Shown: positions 37,259 to 46,751, numbered from the stretch's first letter. The stretch: DNA of 64,000 nt from Gallaecimonas pentaromativorans (GCF_003751625.1 NZ_RJUL01000003.1:248001-312000), one strand, 5' to 3'. Numbers and translations: made by a program. Notes: generated by a model not told the origin, from the letters alone.

Positions 37259-37320
37259 ATTGGGGACTCCCCTGCCCTCTAGAATGCGGGCAGTCACCAA
37301 CCTTCAGGGATTTGCTGTTG

Positions 37321-39387
37321 ATGAGCGCTGTCGCCCCCTTTTTTGAAAAAGAACTGTCCTGGCTGTCATTTAATGAACGGGTATTGCAGGAGGCGGCAGA
37401 CAAGTCGGTTCCCATTGTTGAGCGGATCCGCTTTTTGGGGATCTACTCCAACAACATGGATGAATTCTTCCGGGTGCGGGTAGCCGATGTGCGCCGCCGC
37501 GCCCAGCTTCATGAAGAAACCGGCCAAGACCCTGACGCTCTGGTGTTGCTGGCCAAAATTCAGCAAAAGGTGATGGCGCTGCAAAGCCGTTTTGACGAGC
37601 TTTACCACGAATGCATGATGGCCCTGGCCCGCTACCACATCGTGCTGGTGAACGAAAAGCAGCTCACCGACGCCCAAAAAGCCTGGGTGGACGACTACTT
37701 CCAGCAAAAGATTTTGCGCCACGTGGCCCCCATCATCATCCAAAAAGGGGTGGACCTGGTGGTCAGCCTCAAAGACGACGCCACCTACCTGGTGGTGGAC
37801 ATCAAAAACGGCGACGACAGCCAATACGCCATGGTGGAAGTGCCCGCTACCTCAGTGCCCCGTTTCGTCAAGGTGCCCGACGACAGCCCCCGCCAGCGCA
37901 CCACCCTCATCTTGCTCGACAACATCTTGCGCCTTTGCCTGACCCAGGTATTTAAGGGCTTCTTCGAATTCGACAGCCTCGCGGCCTACTCCATGAAGAT
38001 GACCCGCGACGCTGACTACGAGCTGGAAGACGAAATATCCCTGAGCCTTTTGGAGCAAACCAGCCTTGGCCTCAAGCAGCGCCTTACCGCCGAGCCGGTG
38101 CGCTTGGTGTACGACCGGGAAATGCCGCAACCGATGCTGGACATGCTGGTAAAGGAGCTTGGCATCTCCAACCTCGACGCCATGGTGCCGGGGGGGCGCT
38201 ACCATAACTTCAAGGATTTCATCGCTTTCCCCAATGTGGGCCGCAAGTACCTTGAAAGCGACAAGCTGCCGCCGCTTACCAGCCGCGCCTTTGCCAAGCA
38301 CAATACGGTGTTCGACGCCATCAGCGCCGGCGATGTGCTGGTCTACTACCCCTATTACAAGTTCCGCCACTTTACCGAGTTTGTCCGCCAGGCCGCTTTT
38401 GACCCCAAGGTTAAAACCATTCGCATCAACTTCTATCGCCTGGCCCGCAATTCGCGCATCGTCCAATCCCTTATCGACGCGGTCAACAACGGCAAACAGG
38501 TGCTGGCAGTGATTGAACTCAGAGCCCGCTTTGACGAAGCGGCCAATATCGAGTGGGCCCGCAAAATGACCGAAGCCGGCATTCGGGTGGCCTTTGGTAT
38601 TCCGAGCCTGAAAGTGCACTGCAAACTGTGCGTGGTAGGGCGGGAAGAAAACGGCGAGATAAAGCGCTACGCCCATATCGGTACCGGCAACTTCCACGAG
38701 AAAACCGCCAAGATCTACACCGATTACAGCCTGTTCACCACTCACCCGGAGCTGACCCAAGAAGCCGAGAACGTCTTCGACTTCATCATCAATTCCTACA
38801 AAAGGTTCAAGTTCAATCATCTCCTGGTGTCGCCGGTAAACGCCCGGCGGCGGCTGCTGGCCCTTATCGACCAGGAGATAGACAACGCCAAGAAGGGGCT
38901 GCCTGCGTCCATTACCTTCAAGATAAATAACCTGGTGGACAAAGAGATCAACCAACGTCTCTACCACGCCGGCCAGAGCGGAGTGAAAGTGCGGCTGATT
39001 GTGCGCGGCATGTGTTCGCTGCGCCCAGGGGTGCCGGGGCTGTCGGAGAACATCCAGGCCATCAGCATTGTTGGCCGCTTCCTCGAACACCCTCGGGTAA
39101 TGGTGTTTCACAACAACGGCCAGCCCCAGGTGTTTATCAGCTCGGCCGACTTGATGACCCGTAACCTCGACCACCGGGTTGAAGTAGGCACACCCATTCT
39201 TGACCCGGTGCTCAGGGACCGTATTCTCGACATGCTTGCCTTACATTTTCGTGACACCACCAAGGCACGGGTCCTGGACATGGACCAACAGAACCAGTAC
39301 GTGCGGCGCGGCAATCGCCGTAAACTGCAATCCCAGGTGGCCATTTACGAATACCTTAAGCGTGTCGAAGAAGGAGACAACATTTGA
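37321..39387 (+). CDS. ppk1: Polyphosphate kinase 1
   Basis: A 688-residue enzyme making polyphosphate from ATP. The N-terminal domain starts FFEKELSWLSFNERVLQEA. The two catalytic histidine regions of the PLD-like domains are KVHCKLCVVGREENG with YAHIGTGNFHEKTA, and the C-terminal NLDHRVEVGTPI. The ATG at 37321 was chosen; in-frame TTG/CTG codons precede it closely. The stop overlaps the ppx start, and a Pho box lies upstream, so polyphosphate synthesis is probably phosphate-starvation controlled. Confidence 0.97.
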   Translation: MSAVAPFFEKELSWLSFNERVLQEAADKSVPIVERIRFLGIYSNNMDEFFRVRVADVRRRAQLHEETGQDPDALVLLAKIQQKVMALQSRFDELYHECMMALARYHIVLVNEKQLTDAQKAWVDDYFQQKILRHVAPIIIQKGVDLVVSLKDDATYLVVDIKNGDDSQYAMVEVPATSVPRFVKVPDDSPRQRTTLILLDNILRLCLTQVFKGFFEFDSLAAYSMKMTRDADYELEDEISLSLLEQTSLGLKQRLTAEPVRLVYDREMPQPMLDMLVKELGISNLDAMVPGGRYHNFKDFIAFPNVGRKYLESDKLPPLTSRAFAKHNTVFDAISAGDVLVYYPYYKFRHFTEFVRQAAFDPKVKTIRINFYRLARNSRIVQSLIDAVNNGKQVLAVIELRARFDEAANIEWARKMTEAGIRVAFGIPSLKVHCKLCVVGREENGEIKRYAHIGTGNFHEKTAKIYTDYSLFTTHPELTQEAENVFDFIINSYKRFKFNHLLVSPVNARRRLLALIDQEIDNAKKGLPASITFKINNLVDKEINQRLYHAGQSGVKVRLIVRGMCSLRPGVPGLSENIQAISIVGRFLEHPRVMVFHNNGQPQVFISSADLMTRNLDHRVEVGTPILDPVLRDRILDMLALHFRDTTKARVLDMDQQNQYVRRGNRRKLQSQVAIYEYLKRVEEGDNI

Positions 39388-40877
39388 CCGAAGAGCAGGA
39401 AGTGCCGCTGGTTTGCGTGGATTTAGGGTCGAACTCCTTCCATCTACTAAAAGCCAGCCACTTTAAGGGCGCCTTTCGCATCCTCAACAAAGCCAAGGAG
39501 CGGGTGCGCCTTGCCGAAGGCTTAAGCGACAACTACGAACTGACCGACGCCGCCATGGCCAGGGGCCTCGATTGCCTGGCCAAGTTTCGCGAAATCATCG
39601 GCAACCTGCCGGCCAGCCGGGTCCGCACCGTGGCCACCTACACCCTGCGCCGTGCCTCCAACGGCGACGCCTTTTTAAAAGCCGCCAAGGCCGTGTACCC
39701 CTACCCCATCGAGGTGATCTCCGGGGCCGAGGAAGCGCGGCTTATCTATCACGGTGTTTCGCACACCCAGCCGGGCAACGACAGCCGCTTGGTGATGGAT
39801 ATCGGCGGCGGCTCCACCGAATTTATCATCGGCCGTGGCCTTGAAACCCGGCGCCTGGCCAGCCTTGGCATGGGCTGCGTCAGTTTCCAGCAGCGCTATT
39901 TTGAAGGCGGTAAACTCAGCGACTCGGCCTTCAATAAAGCCGAAACCGCCGCCGCCCAAGAGCTGGAGACCATCGAGCAAAGCTACAAGGATGAGGGCTG
40001 GCAACAGGCCATTGGCTGCTCTGGCACCATCAAGGCGGTGCAGGCCTGCATCCAGGCCAAGTGGCCGGGGGAAAGCGCCATCACCCTGAAAAAGCTCAAG
40101 GCGCTGCGTAAGATTTGCCAGCAGGCGGGCGATGTTGCCAAGCTCAAGCTGCCAGCGGTAAACGACGAGCGCATTCAGGTGTTCCCGGCCGGCCTTGCCA
40201 TCCTGATTGCCTCCTTCAAGGCCCTTAGCATCGAGGCGCTAACCTTCTCCGATGCCGCCCTTCGTGAAGGGCTGATGTTCCAAATGGCGCCAGGGGCCGG
40301 CCATCTGGACCCAAGGGACAGAACCACCCTCGCCCTTGCCGCCCAATACCATGTAGACCGGCCCCAGGCGATGCGGGTGCGCAGCAAGGCCACCAGGCTC
40401 TTTAGCCAAGTGAAAAAAGACCGCGAGCTTGAAGCCCTGCTGGGCTGGGCCGCCGAGCTGCACGAGGTGGGGCTGCAAATCAACTTTCACGGCATTCAGC
40501 GCCACTCTGCCTACATCCTTGAAAACAGCGACCTTATCGGCTTTAACCAGGAGCAGCAGCTACTGCTGGCGACCCTGGTGCGCTATTCCCGAAAAGGCCT
40601 CAAGCAGTTTGCCCTGCCCCGCTTCAACCTCTTTAACGACCAGGATGCGATGCTGATGCTAAGGGTGCTGCGCCTGTCGATACTGCTGCATCGGCGCCGC
40701 CAAAACCTGCGCCTGCCGGAGCTGACACTGAGCCTCACCGATGACAAAACCCTGGTGCTGAGCTGCCCGGCCATCTGGCTTAAACGCCATGAATTGGTGA
40801 GCGCCGACTTACACCAAGAAGTGCTCTACCAGGCCCAGGCCGGTTGGCCACTGGTGATAGACGCCAAGGGCGCTTAA
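39384..40877 (+). CDS. ppx: Exopolyphosphatase
   Basis: A 497-residue Ppx/GppA phosphatase: ASKHA-fold N-terminal half with VCVDLGSNSFHLL and VMDIGGGSTEFIIG, and a C-terminal HD-like half with AAELHEVGLQINFHGIQRHS. It degrades polyphosphate from the end, or hydrolyses pppGpp; length and the ppk1 neighbour favour Ppx. The start is TTG at 39384, overlapping the ppk1 TGA by three bases (TTGA), so the two are translationally coupled. Confidence 0.95.
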   Translation: MTEEQEVPLVCVDLGSNSFHLLKASHFKGAFRILNKAKERVRLAEGLSDNYELTDAAMARGLDCLAKFREIIGNLPASRVRTVATYTLRRASNGDAFLKAAKAVYPYPIEVISGAEEARLIYHGVSHTQPGNDSRLVMDIGGGSTEFIIGRGLETRRLASLGMGCVSFQQRYFEGGKLSDSAFNKAETAAAQELETIEQSYKDEGWQQAIGCSGTIKAVQACIQAKWPGESAITLKKLKALRKICQQAGDVAKLKLPAVNDERIQVFPAGLAILIASFKALSIEALTFSDAALREGLMFQMAPGAGHLDPRDRTTLALAAQYHVDRPQAMRVRSKATRLFSQVKKDRELEALLGWAAELHEVGLQINFHGIQRHSAYILENSDLIGFNQEQQLLLATLVRYSRKGLKQFALPRFNLFNDQDAMLMLRVLRLSILLHRRRQNLRLPELTLSLTDDKTLVLSCPAIWLKRHELVSADLHQEVLYQAQAGWPLVIDAKGA

Positions 40878-40878
40878 A

Positions 40879-40907
40879 AAACAAAGCCGGCCATTGCCGG
40901 CTTTGTT
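40879..40907. terminator. Bidirectional terminator between ppx and the DUF2955 gene
   Basis: AACAAAGCCGGC-CATT-GCCGGCTTTGTT with an A6 run before it. It overlaps the stop codon of the convergent DUF2955 gene. Confidence 0.75.
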
Positions 40908-41955
40908 AATTGCGGGTGAGGTTAAAGCGGTTTAGCAGCCCATCGAGCAAATAGGCGAAGATCATCAGCACCGCCAGGGCACATACCACCGAGGTCAAGC
41001 GATAAGCAGTGCCATAAAGGATGTCTTTATCGGGCTGCATATACTGGCCAAAGAGGATGCCTACTGTGGTCAGGGCGCCAAAGCCAAGGCCGGAGCCGGC
41101 ACGCTCTACTAGGTGCAGCCTGGCCACCATCAGCACGGTGATAAACATGGCCACCGTCACCAGCAGCAGGTGGCTGATAAGGTCGTACATCAACAGCTGC
41201 ATCACAATCGCCAGGGCGCAGCCATAGGCGACACCTTTACAACGCTTCCAGGCCGCAATCAACGTGCCTTGATAGGTCATGGGAAAAAGCACCAGCATGG
41301 TGGCCACCTGGGCCGACAACGAATCTTTAAGATCCAGGGTTTGGAACACCATGAACGACAAGGTGCCAAGAATGGCGCCCATAAAGGTGCGGTGATTTAT
41401 CTGTGAGGGGGTCAGAGCCTGCCGAGGCGGCATGGGCGCCGGCTCACCTTCGGGGATAAGCCAATAAAGCACTGCGGCCAGCACCACCGACAATATCGAG
41501 GCCAGGATGGTGGAAGCCACCATATCCATGATGTTGGTGTCTACGTAGCTCGAAAAGTGCAGCAGCGTCGACAAGGTTACCAGGCCGGTGGCCCCCAGCA
41601 AGAAATAGGGGGTACTGGCCATCAAGCGAAAGTGAAAGCAGTAAACCGCAAACACGCCCATGGTCATCAGCACCGGATAGGGCTCAAAGAAGGTGTAAAG
41701 AAACCACACCTCCGCCACATTCATAAAGGCACCAATCACAAACTGGGCGGCGATAAGGCGGTCAAACTTGGGCAACATCCCCAGCAGCAGCATCGGGAAG
41801 ACGGTAAAGAACACCCCATAGGGCCAGCCCATCAGCTTGCAGATGAAAAAGCCGCCGCAACTGCCAAAAGCGATGCGCAGCAACCGGCGCTGCTCGGCGC
41901 GGGTTAGCTGGCTTGAGGCGGCGGCAGTCTCTGCCGCCATCGGCTTAGTAGACAT
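40906..41955 (-). CDS. DUF2955 integral membrane protein
   Basis: A 349-residue protein of about ten transmembrane helices, resembling half of a FUSC/aromatic-acid-exporter protein (RIAFGSCGGFFICKLMGWPYG). It overlaps the HlyD-type gene by 11 bases. DUF2955 proteins typically pair with a HlyD/EmrA-type periplasmic adaptor, as here, giving a presumed two-component efflux unit for an unknown, possibly aromatic, compound. Third gene of the SlyA-led operon. Confidence 0.88.
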   Translation of the reverse strand: MSTKPMAAETAAASSQLTRAEQRRLLRIAFGSCGGFFICKLMGWPYGVFFTVFPMLLLGMLPKFDRLIAAQFVIGAFMNVAEVWFLYTFFEPYPVLMTMGVFAVYCFHFRLMASTPYFLLGATGLVTLSTLLHFSSYVDTNIMDMVASTILASILSVVLAAVLYWLIPEGEPAPMPPRQALTPSQINHRTFMGAILGTLSFMVFQTLDLKDSLSAQVATMLVLFPMTYQGTLIAAWKRCKGVAYGCALAIVMQLLMYDLISHLLLVTVAMFITVLMVARLHLVERAGSGLGFGALTTVGILFGQYMQPDKDILYGTAYRLTSVVCALAVLMIFAYLLDGLLNRFNLTRN

Positions 41956-43012
41956 AATGGAGCAGGCTCACGATGTTCATTTGCAGCTTTCCAACCCAGC
42001 GCAGCAGGCCGCTGTCGGTGCCGGTCAGCATCACCGTGGCGCGCGAGCCGGTGACCAAGGATTGAGGCAGCTTGTTGTCATCGAGCTTCACGTAGATACG
42101 GATGCGCTGGGCATCGCGCACCCAGCGGTCGCTGTCGTCGGGTTGGGCCAATTGGCCATTGGGCGACAGCTGGCCCTTTGCAACACCGAGGTCGCGGCTG
42201 CTGAGCACCGCCGGGAAAACCTTGCCCGGCAAGGCGTCAAAGACCACCCAGGCCGGCGCATCGGCAGCGACGTCCTTGAGGGTTTTTTCTCGAAAATCGG
42301 CAGCAATGCGCTCACGGCCGGTTACCACTAGCGACAACAAAGACTGCTTGGCCTGGGCCTGAATACCGGACACCAGTTGCAGGTTGGATACCACGCCGTC
42401 TTCCGGGGCCCGCACCTCGGTGCGAGATAAGTCCAGCCGCGCTTGGTCCAGTTGATTCTGGGCCTGTTGCAGGCGCAGGTTCTGATCGCCTTCGCCGCCC
42501 AGATCGATAGCGATGGCCCGGCGTTTTTCCTGGGCGGCCAACAGCTGCGCGGCAGCGGCGTCCACATCAGTGGCCGCTTGGTCTACCTGTTGCTGGCTAA
42601 CCAGTTTGCGCTGATGCAAGGCGCGCAGCCGTTTGAGTTCACGGCGCTTTTCAAGATCTTCAGCTTTAGCCTCGGTAATGGCGGCATCGGCCTGGGCCAG
42701 CTGCGCCTTGAGGTTGTCGTTGGTTTGCTGGGCTTCGCGCAGCGCCAGCTCAGCTTTTTGCACCGCTAGCTGGTAATCGCTCGGGTCGATGCGAAACAGC
42801 AGATCGCCGGCTTTGACGGCCTGGTTATTGGTGACATCCACTTCCACCACTTCCCCTGCCACCCTGGGCGCAATGGTCAGCACCGGGCGCTGCACCATGG
42901 CATGGGGGGTCATGGGGATGGCCATATCGGCCATCAATACATAAGCAAGCACCAGCAGGAACACCACGCCAGCGCGGCGCATCCAACGGTTAAAATGCTT
43001 ATCGGCGGTCAT
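41945..43012 (-). CDS. HlyD/EmrA-type membrane-fusion protein
   Basis: A 355-residue adaptor: one N-terminal transmembrane helix (about residues 14-32), biotinyl-lipoyl half-motifs (VEVDVTNNQAVKAGDLLFRI and TEVRAPEDGVVSNLQLVSG), and a long alpha-helical hairpin with Gln/Ala-rich coiled coil between them. It bridges the inner-membrane exporter to the periplasm or outer membrane. It overlaps slyA by 4 bases and the DUF2955 gene by 11. Confidence 0.93.
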   Translation of the reverse strand: MTADKHFNRWMRRAGVVFLLVLAYVLMADMAIPMTPHAMVQRPVLTIAPRVAGEVVEVDVTNNQAVKAGDLLFRIDPSDYQLAVQKAELALREAQQTNDNLKAQLAQADAAITEAKAEDLEKRRELKRLRALHQRKLVSQQQVDQAATDVDAAAAQLLAAQEKRRAIAIDLGGEGDQNLRLQQAQNQLDQARLDLSRTEVRAPEDGVVSNLQLVSGIQAQAKQSLLSLVVTGRERIAADFREKTLKDVAADAPAWVVFDALPGKVFPAVLSSRDLGVAKGQLSPNGQLAQPDDSDRWVRDAQRIRIYVKLDDNKLPQSLVTGSRATVMLTGTDSGLLRWVGKLQMNIVSLLHYVY

Positions 43013-43449
43013 GATTTTTCTCCTTCGAGCACGGCTTGGGCATTGCCAATAACAACTTCGAGCATCTGGTGCATGGCTAGGCGCTGTTCACTGGAGAGGC
43101 CTTTGAGCAGCAGCTCCCGGCCCTCGGCAGCCACCAGCTCCATTTTGCCCAGCAGCTCTTTACCGGCAGGGGTAAACCAAACGGTGCGGCAGCGGGCGTC
43201 ATCGGGGGAGGGGCGACGCGCAATCAGGCCGGCTTCTTCAAGCTGCCCAAGGGTGCGCACCAAAGAGGGCTGCTCAACCCCAACGTTGGCCGCCAGCACC
43301 GTCTGGGTGCAGCCTTCGCCAACCTTGTCCAGTACCAGCAGCGTGACCCAGCGGGTCTGAGTGAGGCCCAGCTCCGCCATGTAGCGGTCCACCACGGTGC
43401 GCCAGATAAGGCCGGCGCGGTTCATCAGCCAACCGAGGTTACGTTCCAT
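43009..43449 (-). CDS. slyA: MarR-family regulator SlyA
   Basis: A 146-residue MarR protein with high similarity to SlyA: LTQTRWVTLLVLDKVGEG, the recognition helix region VGVEQPSLVRTLGQLEEAGLIARR. The ATG at 43449 is preceded by GGAG six bases upstream; a TTG at 43461 is a weaker alternative. Two palindromes almost identical to the SlyA site TTAGCAAGCTAA lie just upstream, so it should control its own operon and perhaps the divergent nat gene. Aromatic or phenolic ligands are typical for the family. Confidence 0.9.
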   Translation of the reverse strand: MERNLGWLMNRAGLIWRTVVDRYMAELGLTQTRWVTLLVLDKVGEGCTQTVLAANVGVEQPSLVRTLGQLEEAGLIARRPSPDDARCRTVWFTPAGKELLGKMELVAAEGRELLLKGLSSEQRLAMHQMLEVVIGNAQAVLEGEKS

Positions 43450-43465
43450 AGCCCACTCCAATTGT

Positions 43466-43477
43466 TTAGCATGCTAA
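43466..43477. promoter_or_regulatory. SlyA-type operator 1
   Basis: TTAGCATGCTAA, a perfect palindrome one base from the SlyA consensus TTAGCAAGCTAA, 17 bases upstream of slyA. Confidence 0.75.
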
Positions 43478-43493
43478 GAATAATAGCATATAG

Positions 43494-43505
43494 TTAGCAG
43501 GCTAA
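43494..43505. promoter_or_regulatory. SlyA-type operator 2
   Basis: TTAGCAGGCTAA, one base from the SlyA consensus, 28 bp from operator 1 and 87 bases before the divergent nat gene. Confidence 0.7.
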
Positions 43506-43591
43506 ACAATTAGTCAATATGAAACTAAAAAACCGGAACAATCCGAGCCGGGCAAAGCCATTATCATCATGGGGTTAGCGAAGGAGGCCTG

Positions 43592-44362
43592 ATGCTCACA
43601 CCCACCCAATTACAGCGCTACGTGGCCCGGCTGGGAGTTAGCCCACGCTCATCCTTGGCCGAGCTGCAGCTGGCGCACCTCTATGCCCTGCCCTTTGAGA
43701 ACCTGGATATCACCTTCAAAAGGCCCATAGTGCTGAGCCATGAGGCCATCCTTGCCAAGCTGCTTGATGAACACCGTGGCGGCTTTTGCTACGAGCTCAA
43801 CTACGGCTTTTATTGCCTGCTGCTGAGCCTCGGCTTTGAAGCCACCTTGATACAAGCCAGGGTCTTTAATCCAAGCGGCACGCCGGGCACCGACTTCGAC
43901 CATTTGCTGCTTAAGGTAAAAGAAGGCAGCAAAACGCTGCTGGCCGACGTGGGCTTTGGTGACAGCTTCTTAGCGCCGTTAACGCTCGCCACTGGTGAGC
44001 AACAGGACAGGGCCGGCGTTTTTACACTCACCGCCCAACAAGGAAAATGGCTGATGCAAAGAGAAGGTAAAGCCGAGCTGCTGATAGACCCAACGCCCCG
44101 GCAACTTCAGGCGTTTCAAGCCATGGCCGACTGGCACCAAAGCGCCGAGGCCTCGCCTTTTACTCGCAAGAGCATTTGCTCAAAGGCAACCGCCACTGGC
44201 CGCATTAGCCTGAGTGACAACACCTTGCTGGTGACAAAAGACAAGACACGCCAGCAATGGCCCATTAACAACGAGGGCCAGTACCGCCAACTGCTGGCAG
44301 AGCACTTTGGTATCACGCTGCCCTTTGCCGACATCGCCCAGTGGCTGGCCAAGTGGCATTAA
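43592..44362 (+). CDS. nat: Arylamine N-acetyltransferase
   Basis: A 256-residue NAT enzyme with the full catalytic triad: Cys66 in RGGFCYELN, His104 in DFDHLLLK and Asp119 in LADVGFGDS. It transfers the acetyl group of acetyl-CoA to aromatic amines and hydrazines. GAAGGAGG lies five bases before the ATG. It is divergent from slyA across two SlyA operators, suggesting a joint detoxification module with the efflux genes (inference). Confidence 0.94.
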   Translation: MLTPTQLQRYVARLGVSPRSSLAELQLAHLYALPFENLDITFKRPIVLSHEAILAKLLDEHRGGFCYELNYGFYCLLLSLGFEATLIQARVFNPSGTPGTDFDHLLLKVKEGSKTLLADVGFGDSFLAPLTLATGEQQDRAGVFTLTAQQGKWLMQREGKAELLIDPTPRQLQAFQAMADWHQSAEASPFTRKSICSKATATGRISLSDNTLLVTKDKTRQQWPINNEGQYRQLLAEHFGITLPFADIAQWLAKWH

Positions 44363-44365
44363 AAA

Positions 44366-44391
44366 AGCCGGGCAAGCCCGGCTTTTCTTAC
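44366..44391. terminator. Terminator between nat and pstS
   Basis: AGCCGGGC-AA-GCCCGGCT preceded by A6 and followed by TTTCTT; shared by the convergent genes. Confidence 0.8.
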
Positions 44392-45359
44392 TCGATACCG
44401 AGCTTGGTTAATTCCCGCTTGGCAACGACAGCTGGCAGCGGTACGTAACCGTCTTTTTCCACCACTTGCTGGCCGGTCTTGGACAGCACCATTTTCACAA
44501 ACTCGGCCTGCATTGGATCCAGGGGTTTGTTGGGGTGCTTGTTGACGTAGATATAAAGGAAGCGCGACAGCGGATAGGCCCCTTTAACGGCATTTTGCGG
44601 GGTGGCGTCAATGTAGGTTTTACCGCCATCTTTGGACAGCGGCACGGTGCGCACCCCGGAGGTTTTATAACCGATACCGGAGTAACCGATGCCGTTAAGG
44701 GAGGTGCTGACCGACTGTACCACTGAGGCAGAGCCGGGCTGCTCGTTCACCGAGCTTTTGAAATCGCCCTTACAGAGCGCTTCTTCCTTGAAGTAACCGT
44801 AGGTGCCAGACACCGAGTTACGGCCATAGAGCTGGATGTCCCGCGCGGCCCAGTCGCCGGTCAGGCCCAGTTGGCCCCAACGGTCGATAGTGCCTTCGCC
44901 GCAGCGCAGGGTTGAAGAAAACACCCCGTCCACCTGCTCCATGGTCATCCCCTTGATGGGGTTGTCTTTATTGACGTAAACCGCCAGGGCATCAATAGCC
45001 ACCCGGATCTCGGTAGGCTTGTAGCCATAGCGCTTTTCAAAGGCTTCAATCTCACCCGATTTCATCTGCCGGCTCATGGGGCCGAACTGGGCGGTGCCTT
45101 CGGTCAACGCTGGCGGCGCCGTGGAGGAACCGGCAGCCTGGATTTGAATATTGACGTTGGGGTACTGACGCTTGAACTCTTCAGCCCAGAAGGTCATCAG
45201 GTTAGCCAGGGTATCGGAGCCCACTGACGACAGATTGCCGGAGATCCCGGACACCTTTTTATAGTCAGGCAGGTTGCGGTCCACGGCGGCAGCAGCGGAC
45301 AGCGCGAAAGTGCTCAGGGCGGCAAACCCGATAACGCCAACCAGTTGCTTGATTTTCAT
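44388..45359 (-). CDS. pstS: Phosphate-binding protein PstS
   Basis: A 323-residue periplasmic protein with a signal peptide ([25 protein letters not shown]) and phosphate-site motifs [37 protein letters not shown] and [14 protein letters not shown]. It captures phosphate for the Pst transporter. It is encoded apart from pstCAB-phoU, next to phoBR, behind its own Pho-box array that reaches into phoR. Confidence 0.95.
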   Translation of the reverse strand: MKIKQLVGVIGFAALSTFALSAAAAVDRNLPDYKKVSGISGNLSSVGSDTLANLMTFWAEEFKRQYPNVNIQIQAAGSSTAPPALTEGTAQFGPMSRQMKSGEIEAFEKRYGYKPTEIRVAIDALAVYVNKDNPIKGMTMEQVDGVFSSTLRCGEGTIDRWGQLGLTGDWAARDIQLYGRNSVSGTYGYFKEEALCKGDFKSSVNEQPGSASVVQSVSTSLNGIGYSGIGYKTSGVRTVPLSKDGGKTYIDATPQNAVKGAYPLSRFLYIYVNKHPNKPLDPMQAEFVKMVLSKTGQQVVEKDGYVPLPAVVAKRELTKLGIE

Positions 45360-45403
45360 AGCATCGCTCCTTTGAAGCGGTGTTAATAAAACGTTACCCG
45401 TGC

Positions 45404-45458
45404 AGTATCTGGCGCCTCAATGACACTTAGGTTACCCATTGATGACGCTCTGATGACC
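45404..45458 (-). promoter_or_regulatory. Four-repeat Pho-box array and promoter of pstS, overlapping the end of phoR
   Basis: On the minus strand GGTCATC, CGTCATC, GGTAACC and TGTCATT start at 45458, 45447, 45436 and 45425, each exactly 11 bp apart: four PhoB half-sites. GATACT (45404-45409) follows the last repeat by 9 bp as a likely -10. The phoR stop codon lies within the third repeat. Confidence 0.85.
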
Positions 45459-46748
45459 ACTCACCAGGTCTTTGGGAATATCGAACCAGAAGGTGCTGCC
45501 CTTACCCAAAGTGGAGCGGATCTCCAGCCTGGAGCGATGGCGGCTCAGTACGTGCTTAACAATAGACAACCCCAGGCCCGAACCACCGGTATTGCGACTA
45601 CGGGCCTTATCCACCCGATAGAAACGCTCGGTGATGCGCAGAATATGCTCAGGGGCGATGCCGTCACCGGTATCGGTAACGGAAAAGCGGGCGCGGCCGT
45701 CAGGCAGCTTTTTCCAGCTCACCTCGATATTGCCGCCAGCCGGCGTGTAATGAATGGCATTGGCCACCAGGTTGGCAAAGGCCGAGGTCATCTGTTCGCT
45801 GTCACCCTGCATGTGCAGGTTGTCGATATCAAAGCGAATGCTGTGCTGCTTATCGCTGTTGAGCGCCTGGCTGTCAGACTCCAGCTTGTGCATCAATGCC
45901 GGCACGTCCACATCACGGGGGGTTTCGGTTTCGCCGCGAGCTTCAAGGCGCGACAAAGCCAGCAGCTGCTCAACCAGGCTGTACATGCGCCCTACCTGGT
46001 CGGTCATCATCTTGTGGGGTTTGCCCCAGGGGCCGGCATCGAGGCGCGGATCGTCGCCGATCATCTCCAGATACCCACGCAGTACCGTCAGCGGCGTACG
46101 CAGCTCATGAGAAACGTTGGCCACAAAATCGCGGCGCATCTGCTCCAATTGCTGCAGGCGGGTCACGTCCCTTGCCACCATCAGGGTTTCGTTGGCGGTA
46201 TAAGGAATGACGCGGACCTCGACACTGGCCATGGGCTGGGCCGGTGACGGAATAATAAGGGGCTCCTGAAACTGCTGCTTCTTGATATAGGCAACAAATT
46301 CCGGGCGGCGCAGCAGGTTGTCGATACGCTGGCCGTTATCGTCAGGCCAACGCACGCCGAGAATATGGGTGGCCAACTTGTTGCACCAGACAATCTCGCG
46401 CTCTTCGTTGATCACCACCACCGCGTCAGGCAGGGCTTCGGTACCTTCCCGAAAGCGCTTGAGCAGGCGGCCAAGCTCCTTGCGGCGCTTGAGGTTTTTG
46501 CGCTGCAAAAAGTAGACGCCATCAAAGGCGAACTGCCAGGTGCCACTGCCCCTTGGCGGCGTAAACTGGCGGCCGTCCCAAAGCCAGCGCACCAGCAAAA
46601 ACAGCTGCCAGTAATGCCACAGCACCAGCGCCAGGGCGCCGACGAGCAAAACCAGCAAGGGGGCGCCAACCACCACCCCCACCACGGCCAAAATGGACCC
46701 GTACAGCAGCAGGGTCCAGGCAAGACGCCACCAGGAAAAATGGTGCAT
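45432..46748 (-). CDS. phoR: Phosphate-regulon sensor kinase PhoR
   Basis: A 438-residue histidine kinase: two N-terminal transmembrane helices with almost no periplasmic loop (about residues 8-55), a PAS domain (DAVVVINEEREIVWCNKLA), the phospho-acceptor in RRDFVANVSHELRTPL, and an ATPase domain with FANLVANAIHYTP and VTDTGDGIA. Like E. coli PhoR it senses phosphate through PstSCAB/PhoU rather than directly. It follows phoB by 3 bases. Confidence 0.96.
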   Translation of the reverse strand: MHHFSWWRLAWTLLLYGSILAVVGVVVGAPLLVLLVGALALVLWHYWQLFLLVRWLWDGRQFTPPRGSGTWQFAFDGVYFLQRKNLKRRKELGRLLKRFREGTEALPDAVVVINEEREIVWCNKLATHILGVRWPDDNGQRIDNLLRRPEFVAYIKKQQFQEPLIIPSPAQPMASVEVRVIPYTANETLMVARDVTRLQQLEQMRRDFVANVSHELRTPLTVLRGYLEMIGDDPRLDAGPWGKPHKMMTDQVGRMYSLVEQLLALSRLEARGETETPRDVDVPALMHKLESDSQALNSDKQHSIRFDIDNLHMQGDSEQMTSAFANLVANAIHYTPAGGNIEVSWKKLPDGRARFSVTDTGDGIAPEHILRITERFYRVDKARSRNTGGSGLGLSIVKHVLSRHRSRLEIRSTLGKGSTFWFDIPKDLVSGHQSVING

Positions 46749-46751
46749 TAA

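Noticed and set aside
37852-39174. 440-residue minus-strand open frame opposite ppk1
   Set aside because: Shadow of ppk1; composition rich in His/Val/Gly as expected for antisense of GC-rich genes.
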